Assembly (NCBI GenBank): GCA_013288135.1
Contig: JABDCL010000001.1
Span: forward strand, 62,001 to 126,000
Length of the DNA stretch: 64,000 nucleotides
Direction: 5' to 3'
From: Gammaproteobacteria bacterium
GTDB lineage: Bacteria; Pseudomonadota; Gammaproteobacteria; UBA6186; Azoamicaceae
Both the position numbers and the translations under genes were made by a program. The notes under the pieces were generated by a model. That model saw only the letters and a program-made list of their open reading frames with translations. It ran no database searches and was not told where the DNA came from. Shown in pieces: positions 26,599 through 34,871 of the stretch. The first letter of the stretch is position 1, and every line of letters starts with the position of its first letter.

Positions 26599-28604
26599 TA
26601 AAAGCTCTTGTTATCAATCCAATAATCATACCAAGCTACCAGATTAAAAAGAGTCCAAATCTGAATAGCACAATCTTGTTTTTTTTCATTATGTCTCACA
26701 AATAATTGCTGAATAAAGTGAATATCAAACCAACCTTGTTGAATCAAGGATGAACTTAATATTTTTGATTTTACATAAGAACCCAATGAACCTCTCAACC
26801 AATGACTCATTGGAGCACCAAACCCTTGTTTAGGACGATCAATAATACTATCTGGAATTAAACCACGAACCGCAGTTTTTAAAAGCTGTTTGGGTTGTTT
26901 TCCAAAAATCTTTAAATTCGTAGGTATATCCATAGAGAAATCAATTAAATCTGTATCCAGGAAAGGAACACGAGCCTCTACAGAATTCGCCATTGTCATT
27001 TTATCAACGCGCATTAATAATAATTCTGGTAATCGTAATTGAAACTCTGTATGAATCATACGAGTCAATTGATGTTCCGATGGAAACCCTTTATCAAAAA
27101 TGGATGTGAATGAGTGAATAACATGAGCGCTATCTAATTCCAAATACTCCTTTGGCAATAAGCCGATATCAATCATAGCTTGTTCATTTTCCGCTTCTTG
27201 CCGAAAAATTTTTCGATGTGAAATAAATTTATGTTTGAGGATCTCCCAAAAAACAGGAGCGCCCGTCCAAAAGATTTCTCCATTTCTTGCAGCACGACTC
27301 ATCATATCTGCATGCGGTGCCAACCCAATGCGCATAGATGCAACCAGCATAGCAACATAAGCTGCTAATTGACGAACGGTTAAGGGGAGTTTACAAAGAG
27401 GTTTCCAAAATTGTTGATGCCAATTAAGCATTTGCAAATAATAAGGATAGCCACAAAATTGTTCGTCGGCTCCCTCCCCAATCTGCACCACTTTAATACC
27501 TGCATCACGGGCAAGGCGTGAAACAAAATACAATGGAATACATACCCAATCAGCAATGGGTTCATCCTGATGGTGTACCAACTTCTCAAGAAAGAGAGGC
27601 ACGTCCGCATCTGAAATTAAGATTTCATGATGCTCCGATCCAAACTGTTGACTTGCAGATCGCGCATAGGCAAGCTCATTCATTTCAGGGTGATCAGAAA
27701 AGCCCACTGAAAAACTATTCACAGGTTTATTTGCAAATTGACTCATTAAAGCCAAGATCGACGTGGAATCAACACCTCCCGATAAGAATACCCCAACGGA
27801 AACATCCGAAACTAAGCGTTTTTTTACAGCTGCCTCTAAGCGACTGCGAACACCTTGAATATAAAAATCTTGTTTAGCATTAGCTGATAATTTTGATATG
27901 TCTTCTGTTAAAATTCCTTTACCAGGAACGGCATGCCACCAACGCTTAGTAGTACAAGCCCCCTCCTGATTAACTTTAAGCCAATGGCCAGCTTGAAGTT
28001 TATAGATACCTTTAAATAGGGTGAGCGGTGCGGGCGCTACCATAAAACTTAAATAATGGTACATTGCTGCGGGTTCTATTTCTCGAGAAACGATTGGATG
28101 TGCTAAAATTGCTTTAATTTCTGAACCAAACAAAAAAGTTCCGTTGGTCCAATTATAATATAAAGGTTTTACGCCTGCTCTATCACGAGCTAATAATAAT
28201 GTTTTTTCCTGGACATCATATAAGGCAAAAGCAAACATGCCTTGCAATCGATTCAGTAATCCCTCTAATCCCCAGGCACGATAACCCTGTAGTAATACCT
28301 CTGTATCTGAGTGATCAGTAAAAAATGGATAACCGCTCACTTCCAGTTCTGCACGTAACTCTAAGTGATTGTAAATTTCTCCATTGTAAACAACGTGTAA
28401 TAAACCATCCCTTGTTGACATTGGTTGTGCAGCACTGTTTGACAAATCGATGATGGCTAATCGACGGTGTGCTAAACCAATTTTCTGATCATTAGAAACC
28501 CATATGCCGTCGCCATCTGGTCCTCTATGCACCATTGTTCTACACATGCCTGCGAGAATCGCAGCATCAACATTTTTACCAAATATACCAACTATCCCAC
28601 ACAC
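26598..28604 (-). CDS. asnB: asparagine synthetase B-type amidotransferase (copy A)
   Basis: This 668-aa protein has the Ntn glutaminase nucleophile C2, R-G-P-D near 28 and N-G-E-I-Y-N near 74, then the PP-loop S275-G-G-V-D-S and the G-E-G-A-D-E motif near 378. The start is GTG 28604, fixed because Cys must follow Met. In polysaccharide loci such proteins are usually thought to amidate uronic acids or to aminoacylate glycan components rather than make free asparagine. A similar copy follows immediately upstream at 28620-30632. Amidation of a uronate is inference. Confidence 0.85.
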   Translation of the reverse strand: MCGIVGIFGKNVDAAILAGMCRTMVHRGPDGDGIWVSNDQKIGLAHRRLAIIDLSNSAAQPMSTRDGLLHVVYNGEIYNHLELRAELEVSGYPFFTDHSDTEVLLQGYRAWGLEGLLNRLQGMFAFALYDVQEKTLLLARDRAGVKPLYYNWTNGTFLFGSEIKAILAHPIVSREIEPAAMYHYLSFMVAPAPLTLFKGIYKLQAGHWLKVNQEGACTTKRWWHAVPGKGILTEDISKLSANAKQDFYIQGVRSRLEAAVKKRLVSDVSVGVFLSGGVDSTSILALMSQFANKPVNSFSVGFSDHPEMNELAYARSASQQFGSEHHEILISDADVPLFLEKLVHHQDEPIADWVCIPLYFVSRLARDAGIKVVQIGEGADEQFCGYPYYLQMLNWHQQFWKPLCKLPLTVRQLAAYVAMLVASMRIGLAPHADMMSRAARNGEIFWTGAPVFWEILKHKFISHRKIFRQEAENEQAMIDIGLLPKEYLELDSAHVIHSFTSIFDKGFPSEHQLTRMIHTEFQLRLPELLLMRVDKMTMANSVEARVPFLDTDLIDFSMDIPTNLKIFGKQPKQLLKTAVRGLIPDSIIDRPKQGFGAPMSHWLRGSLGSYVKSKILSSSLIQQGWFDIHFIQQLFVRHNEKKQDCAIQIWTLFNLVAWYDYWIDNKSF

Positions 28605-28619
28605 TTAAATTCAGCACCT

Positions 28620-30632
28620 TTAAAGACAATCTTTATTACCTTCAATCCAAACATCATACCAAAGTACCGCATTTAAAATTGTCCATAAATGAAAGCCTTG
28701 CCCACCAGAACCTGATGACTGTTGCTTTAGCATCTTTTTAAATAAATCATTATTTAGAAATCCTTCTTTTGCAATTCGCGATCGTTCAAACGCTGCAAGA
28801 CAGCGACGAGAAAAATCTTTTTCAGCAAACCATTTATCCATAGGTGCCCCAAATCCTCTCTTTCGCTGATACAATAAATCATGATCAACATAGGGCTCTG
28901 CGGCTTTCTTGATAATACGTTTTCCTATCCCACCTTGTAATTTATAAGAAAGCGGTAATCGTCTTGCAAAATTTACTACTTCATGATCCAAAAATGGTAC
29001 TCGTGCTTCGACAGAATGCGCCATAGTCATTTTATCTACTCGCATTAATAAATGTTCGGGTAAGCGCAAACGACTTTCGATATATGAAATCTTCTGCAAG
29101 ACGTTGGGTTCAGCAAGCTGTTCAAGATTAGCGCAAAAATCCTTTACGACAGAGTGGCTATCATAGCTTGTTACGCCATTGGGTATTAAATTCTCAATAG
29201 GGCAATCTATGTTTTGTTCAAATGGCTTGGTATCGGGTGTCATTTCTCGTCTCAAATCACCCCAAAAACAAATTGCCCCTCCCCAAAATAACTCTTGCCC
29301 AAGTTTTGCCCGTTCTACAATTTCTCGATCTTCATTAGAGGTAATAAGATGGGCAAACGATTTAGTTCCTTGAGTAAATGCTTTTTTCCACCAAGGTTTT
29401 CTCTGTTCAGTTAAAATTGGTTGATAGACATTCTCATATTTCTGTCGATAATGATCACACCACCAATAACCCAGAAAATGTTCGTCTGCACCTTCACCTA
29501 CTTGAACAACTGTTGTGCCACTTTCTTTGACTAATTTTGAAAGAAAATAAAGTGGAATACACACGTTATCAGCAATGGGCTCATCTTGAAGCTGAACCAG
29601 TTTTGGTAAAAAATCTAATGCCTCCTGCGAGTTAATTCTTGTTTCAAAATGTTGAGTACCATATCGACGACTGATTCGTTTTGCCGTTTCAAATTCGTTA
29701 AACTCTTCATACTGCTCATAACCAACCGTAAAAGTGGTCACAGGCCTTTCCATCATTTCACTCATTAACGCAGTTGTTAAACTAGAATCAACGCCACCCG
29801 ATAATAACATTCCAAAAGGCACATCCGAAACCATCCTGCGTTTAACCGCTGCTTTTAACAAACGAGTTAATTCCTGTGTGGCTTCCTCAAAACTTATATC
29901 AGTTTCACTAAGAGTATCCCTTGCACTTGGACGGCAATCCCACCAACGTTTAGCAACGGCATGACCCTGATGATTAATCGTCACTACATGGCCGTTGGGA
30001 ATTTTAAAAATTCCTCGAAACAAAGTCAGTGGCGCAGGTGTCACAATAAAACTTAAATAATGCCAAAATGCTGTTCTATCCATCTCGGGCGTTATATGAG
30101 GATGTGACAATAATGCCCTAATTTCTGATCCAAAAACCCATTCTCCTTCGTTGGTTCGACTAATATAAAGAGGTTTTACACCCATGCGATCTCGAACCAA
30201 ATGTAATACAGGGCGCTCTCGATTCCGTGTATCATAGATTGCAAAAGCAAACATACCATAAAATCGATCAAGACAAGCTAATCCCCATTCTTCATAGGCA
30301 TGTAATAAAACTTCTGTATCTGAATGATCGGTTGTCCATTGATATTTACCTAAGCTTTGCAGTTCTGAACGAAGCTCCTGATGATTATAAATTTCACCAT
30401 TATAAACCACTGTCACAGTTCCAGATTGATTAGACATTGGCTGGCTAGCAGCATTAGACAAATCAATAATTGAAAGTCGTCGATGACCAAAGGCACATCT
30501 TCCATCTCTCGATAGCCACACGCCAGCACCATCTGGGCCACGATGCGTCATTTTATCTCGCATTTGTTCGATTACATTAATCGAACAAATCTTGTCACTT
30601 ATCGGATGATATGTTCCAACTAATCCACACAT
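28620..30632 (-). CDS. asnB: asparagine synthetase B-type amidotransferase (copy B)
   Basis: This 670-aa protein is a paralogue of the neighbour at 26598-28604, with 15 bp between them. C2, R-G-P-D, N-G-E-I-Y-N, the PP-loop S278-G-G-V-D-S and V-G-E-G-A-D-E are all intact, so both copies look catalytic. The start is a normal ATG. The two sequences agree in long blocks but differ at many positions, so the duplication is old, and the two enzymes may amidate different residues. Cytoplasmic. Confidence 0.85.
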   Translation of the reverse strand: MCGLVGTYHPISDKICSINVIEQMRDKMTHRGPDGAGVWLSRDGRCAFGHRRLSIIDLSNAASQPMSNQSGTVTVVYNGEIYNHQELRSELQSLGKYQWTTDHSDTEVLLHAYEEWGLACLDRFYGMFAFAIYDTRNRERPVLHLVRDRMGVKPLYISRTNEGEWVFGSEIRALLSHPHITPEMDRTAFWHYLSFIVTPAPLTLFRGIFKIPNGHVVTINHQGHAVAKRWWDCRPSARDTLSETDISFEEATQELTRLLKAAVKRRMVSDVPFGMLLSGGVDSSLTTALMSEMMERPVTTFTVGYEQYEEFNEFETAKRISRRYGTQHFETRINSQEALDFLPKLVQLQDEPIADNVCIPLYFLSKLVKESGTTVVQVGEGADEHFLGYWWCDHYRQKYENVYQPILTEQRKPWWKKAFTQGTKSFAHLITSNEDREIVERAKLGQELFWGGAICFWGDLRREMTPDTKPFEQNIDCPIENLIPNGVTSYDSHSVVKDFCANLEQLAEPNVLQKISYIESRLRLPEHLLMRVDKMTMAHSVEARVPFLDHEVVNFARRLPLSYKLQGGIGKRIIKKAAEPYVDHDLLYQRKRGFGAPMDKWFAEKDFSRRCLAAFERSRIAKEGFLNNDLFKKMLKQQSSGSGGQGFHLWTILNAVLWYDVWIEGNKDCL

Positions 30633-30650
30633 TTTATTTACCTTTAACCT

Positions 30651-32711
30651 TTACTTTTGTACCACTATATCAAGCATTCCATGTAATCCATGACAACTTG
30701 AAAACGAACCAGCGACACCTAACTTATAAATATCTATAACTTCTAATTTACGAATCTGAAGATTCGAAGCTGCACAGGCCAACTCAATACTTAATTGATC
30801 AGACTTCCAAAGATGTGCAGGTAAATGATGATTGGGATTTAATTTTTCAAAAGGAATTAACGCAAACAAGGTCCCTCCCGGACGAAGTACCCGATGAATT
30901 TCTTTTAAAGATCTCAAAGGATCATAACTATGCTCTAAAACATTATTTGCAATGATTGTATCTAAACTAGAATCACACAATGGTAAATGATGAAAGTCTG
31001 CAACTAATCCCTGTAAACCCTTACTATTATCAAGTTCAAACAACATTTCAAGGGTTAAATCAAGGCAATAGTACGAAGTACATCGGCTTGCCAATACAGA
31101 AGCAAGTTGCCCAAAGCCACTGCCAACTTCAAGTGTAGTCCCCAATTTTTTTGGTATAAAATCAATGAATTTAACTAAATCCTCTCTCAAAGAATTCATA
31201 TCTTTATCGTTATTATCCTTAAGGTAAATATGTTCAATTTTTTGTTTTTCTAAATTGAGCTGAGTGTTATCTGCTACTCGCTCTTTAGATTCCTTTTGCC
31301 CTGCTACCAATAAATCAATCTGATTAACAAACCGGAACCGAAAATTAAAACAACTTTTAAAATTTTTAGCACCTATCAATACTTTCTTTACTCGTTCAAT
31401 TCTATCCAGCTCACCACAATCAACCAGTGTCGTTCTTATCCAAGGATCATTAGCGGGCCAATTATACACTATATTTTCATGATATTGTTGTGACAAATCT
31501 AAAAATTGATCCGAATTTTTCAAGGAATTTAAATAAGAATCTTTCCGTTTAAAATCAAGCAACAATAACAATCGTGATAACTGTAAATGAGTACGAAAAT
31601 CCCATAATTTTTCCCAGTTTTCAAACATCAAAGGATTATTTAATTCTACATTTTTTTCAATCATCCAACATGCATCTAATTTTTCATGAGTTCTTTTTTT
31701 CTCTAACCACTCTAATGAAAAAGTCGGGGATAATTCTGGAGATAATTTCAATGTAATAAGTTCAAGAAACCCTTCCTCTTGCCACTGTCCTGTTGGAATT
31801 CGGCAATCAAAATGCTGTGGTTGATAAGCTCCAAGGGGTAAGTAACTTGAATAATCAGCCCCAGAAACACCTTGACAACTTTCAAATTGATTATAACCAA
31901 AAGAGGTATCGGCTTGTAACCCAGCACTCCTCAATGAGGAAAGAAGATCTCTTCGCATCACATACTCGTTAGTATCCTCAAAACGCACCAACCGGACAGG
32001 TACATTAGGCGACAATAAACGTAACGGTAATATTTCATTTGCAATATCTCTAACTGCAAATGCCGTACGAGAATGAGGAATAGATAACGCAAGAGAAATT
32101 TTTTGTTCTTCTAAAAGCTTTTTCAAAAGCCAAACACTCATACTATCTTGGTTATCTAATAATAGCTTGGCTTGCGAAAAAGTAAGAAATAAACCAGCAA
32201 TAGGGGTATCTTGTGATAATAGAAATTCGAATATGCTACACGTCATCTCCTCTTTAAAATCCGTTGGTAGATGAAATACAAGTCCAACATACTCTTCCCT
32301 AGGGATCGCCAAAATAACCAAACGACGATATTTTTCTCCTATTTCTACTTCCTCAATGATTTTAATTGCTAAGCCATCACCAAATACGGCTTCTGCCTCT
32401 ATTTTGGTCAAAGAACTTGGTTGACTTGAATCAATTAACCAAAGTATATTTCCTCCTACTGGAAGGTCATGTGTTGCTTTCTCAATGGTCGATAAAACCA
32501 GATTTAACATACGGTTTGGATTTAACCCAAATTCAGAAAATGTATGTGTGGGTCCAAGTACTAAAGTTTTTTTGAAATCTTTGTCAATATCATTTAATAT
32601 TTGATGAGTCAGTTTTTCTCCAAACGGCGCAAGCCAAGCTTGTATCTGCTCAAGTTTAGAAACAGATGCAGAACTTTCAAAAACTAAATTTTCTTTGGTA
32701 TCTACTGACAA
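30651..32711 (-). CDS. large protein with C-terminal SAM methyltransferase domain
   Basis: This 686-aa protein has a methyltransferase core near the C-terminus: E-V-G-S-G-F-G-Q at 528-535, N-N-V-L-E-H-S-Y-D-P near 590 and V-L-R-P-G-G-T-L-F. The first 480 residues match no family I recognise; they are soluble and contain repeated aromatic/acidic blocks. The gene starts with TTG 32711 after a GGAGTAGTG ribosome site and overlaps the heparinase-like gene by 10 bp. A role in glycan methylation, possibly chain capping, is inferred. Confidence 0.68.
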   Translation of the reverse strand: MSVDTKENLVFESSASVSKLEQIQAWLAPFGEKLTHQILNDIDKDFKKTLVLGPTHTFSEFGLNPNRMLNLVLSTIEKATHDLPVGGNILWLIDSSQPSSLTKIEAEAVFGDGLAIKIIEEVEIGEKYRRLVILAIPREEYVGLVFHLPTDFKEEMTCSIFEFLLSQDTPIAGLFLTFSQAKLLLDNQDSMSVWLLKKLLEEQKISLALSIPHSRTAFAVRDIANEILPLRLLSPNVPVRLVRFEDTNEYVMRRDLLSSLRSAGLQADTSFGYNQFESCQGVSGADYSSYLPLGAYQPQHFDCRIPTGQWQEEGFLELITLKLSPELSPTFSLEWLEKKRTHEKLDACWMIEKNVELNNPLMFENWEKLWDFRTHLQLSRLLLLLDFKRKDSYLNSLKNSDQFLDLSQQYHENIVYNWPANDPWIRTTLVDCGELDRIERVKKVLIGAKNFKSCFNFRFRFVNQIDLLVAGQKESKERVADNTQLNLEKQKIEHIYLKDNNDKDMNSLREDLVKFIDFIPKKLGTTLEVGSGFGQLASVLASRCTSYYCLDLTLEMLFELDNSKGLQGLVADFHHLPLCDSSLDTIIANNVLEHSYDPLRSLKEIHRVLRPGGTLFALIPFEKLNPNHHLPAHLWKSDQLSIELACAASNLQIRKLEVIDIYKLGVAGSFSSCHGLHGMLDIVVQK

Positions 32712-34870
32712 GCACTACTCCAAAATTTGTTGGCAATTAGAATAGCAGATTCAATATCCTGTTCCACATCCAGAGATGATTGTCCTATAAAGAAAAATTC
32801 TTTCTCAGTTCTTTGACTTTCCGCTATTAATCCCACTAATGCGAGAGTTTTGTGGCGTTTATTATAACCCGGTGAATACCATCCTTCTTCAACTGTCCAC
32901 TTCACTTGCTCTGCTTCAAATCTTGCTTTACCCAAAGGTCCCTCTAATATTGCAACATTAGCATTATTAGCTTCAATACGTACCTTTACACCTGGATACA
33001 ATAAAAAATACCAACGTAAAGCATGTTGTTCAGAACCTTCGAACAAGTCTTGAAGAATAAAAGTACCTGTAGATAACACTAATACTCGTCTCTTATGCAA
33101 CAAAGAAGGACTAAGCCGTCCATAAGCACTGTGTCCTCCCTCTATTCCAACACCCACATCAGTTATAAGCGGCTTACCAAATTCAACTTCACCATTCTGC
33201 TCTAAGCGAAACAACCAAGCTGGATTGACGGTGTGTTGTTCTTGTTCATTAACCATAACGGTATTATGAGTTCGAGTACTCCGAAATCTATTGCGTGCAT
33301 CCGGATCTTGAGTATAAATATAACTCCCGCCATCCACAAAAAAAGGCTGATTGTCAATAATCCATTCGATTGCAAGCTGATCATTATGTTTATGATTTCC
33401 AACTCCCCGAGTTCCAACAACACTATTAGACATTAACAAATAAGTCTCATTCTGCCGAATAACGCTTACACCAAATTCGGGTAGCAAAGTGACAGGTTCA
33501 ATGGGTTTTATTTCTAAGGGCTTTGAATATTGAGTTGCCCAAAATAATTTTTCAACCCAGGCTTCTTTTAATACCGTTTGTGCAATGTCTGGACAATTTA
33601 ATACAGTAGCGCCTGCAACTAATAAATGATCCATATTTTCTGTTGCGTCTAAACCATATCCTGTAAAAATATGCGCGCGACCATCATCCGCATCACCAAT
33701 TTGTGGCATTCGTCCATTTTTTTGTCTTAACACCGTGATAAATCTTAAAGTACTTAACAGCTTATCACGATAAGCATCCGAAAGAGGCAAGCCAGCTTGT
33801 AATGATAATGCATAGGCTGAAAGAAACATCTCAACTACAAGTCTATGATAAGGAGTACTGGATTCATAATCCCCTCCATCTGACAAAATTTGTAATTGAA
33901 TTTGCTGTTCAAGTGCGGTCTCAGCAATGCCCCGCCAAACGCACGCTGCGTCGAGATGAGGAAAATTAAGCGCTAACCAGTATAACCCTAAAAAATCAGA
34001 AACCCCATGATTAGAAACGATTAACTTACCATGAAAAGTACCATATTCAAGATTAGCAACAATAAAATTGCCATGTTGGACAAGACTTTTTAAAAAAACT
34101 TTCCACCAAGAATAGCTTAGAAAAGATGAACCTTGAAAAAATGTTAAGCCACTAAGCCAGCCAACTATTCTTAACGCTACATCCATGGTGCAACTCCAAT
34201 GCACACCAAACCCTGGAGGATTTTTTTGGATAAAATCTTGGATAGTCTTTGCAAAACATTCTGCATATTTTTCATCTTTAGTAAGCCAGTAAGCCTGTCC
34301 TAAAGTCATAAAATGTTGACATCGAGTTAATTCCCAGGGCCCTTTTACATCTGCATTTCCAGGTCGCATTTTAAAAACGTCCCAACGCCAATGACTAAAT
34401 AGTCGGCTATAGCGATGTTGCGTAATTGGATCTCGTTGCCAATCTAATTGCCAACTCTGATTACCACGACGCATATCAGTTGCCCCGCTACTAAAAATAT
34501 TAAATTCTCCCCGACAAAGTTGATCTGCGATTTTAACAATCATTGTCTCTTGTTCTGGAAAATGGGTTTTTATTTCTACAACTATATTCTCTCGATCAAC
34601 CGGTAGAAAATTTCGTCTACCATAATAACCTTGCATTTGCCCTAAAACATAAAGCTTAAAGCTAGAAACACCCATTCGAATCAAACGAGCAGTCATCAGA
34701 CCATCCGAAGGCAAACGGTGAGTATAAAAAGTGTAAATTTCCCATACTCTTTCCTGCAATTTATCAAAACTCTGAATACTATTTCGCACCCAAGGTTCTA
34801 TTTTTTTTATAAAACTCAATTTTTCAGTTGAAAACTTTTGAAATAATGATGAAACTGACAAGTTTATCAC
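32702..34870 (-). CDS. heparinase II/III family protein (copy B), no signal peptide
   Basis: This 722-aa protein is the second heparinase-like enzyme of the locus. It has V-S-N-H-G-V-S-D near 285, the C-terminal G-N-H-K-H-N-D at about 491-497, and N-R-F-R-S-T-R-T-H-N-T further on. There is no signal peptide. The start is GTG 34870, one base after the TAG of the glycosyltransferase-methyltransferase gene. Having both heparinase-like genes next to glycosyltransferase fusions points to a duplicated synthetic module acting on a uronic-acid polymer in the cytoplasm. Confidence 0.82.
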   Translation of the reverse strand: MINLSVSSLFQKFSTEKLSFIKKIEPWVRNSIQSFDKLQERVWEIYTFYTHRLPSDGLMTARLIRMGVSSFKLYVLGQMQGYYGRRNFLPVDRENIVVEIKTHFPEQETMIVKIADQLCRGEFNIFSSGATDMRRGNQSWQLDWQRDPITQHRYSRLFSHWRWDVFKMRPGNADVKGPWELTRCQHFMTLGQAYWLTKDEKYAECFAKTIQDFIQKNPPGFGVHWSCTMDVALRIVGWLSGLTFFQGSSFLSYSWWKVFLKSLVQHGNFIVANLEYGTFHGKLIVSNHGVSDFLGLYWLALNFPHLDAACVWRGIAETALEQQIQLQILSDGGDYESSTPYHRLVVEMFLSAYALSLQAGLPLSDAYRDKLLSTLRFITVLRQKNGRMPQIGDADDGRAHIFTGYGLDATENMDHLLVAGATVLNCPDIAQTVLKEAWVEKLFWATQYSKPLEIKPIEPVTLLPEFGVSVIRQNETYLLMSNSVVGTRGVGNHKHNDQLAIEWIIDNQPFFVDGGSYIYTQDPDARNRFRSTRTHNTVMVNEQEQHTVNPAWLFRLEQNGEVEFGKPLITDVGVGIEGGHSAYGRLSPSLLHKRRVLVLSTGTFILQDLFEGSEQHALRWYFLLYPGVKVRIEANNANVAILEGPLGKARFEAEQVKWTVEEGWYSPGYNKRHKTLALVGLIAESQRTEKEFFFIGQSSLDVEQDIESAILIANKFWSSACQ

Positions 34871-34871
34871 C

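Noticed and set aside
27518-27877. Plus-strand 119-codon frame within asnB
   Set aside because: It is antisense to the conserved PP-loop region of the synthetase; a coding-shadow frame.
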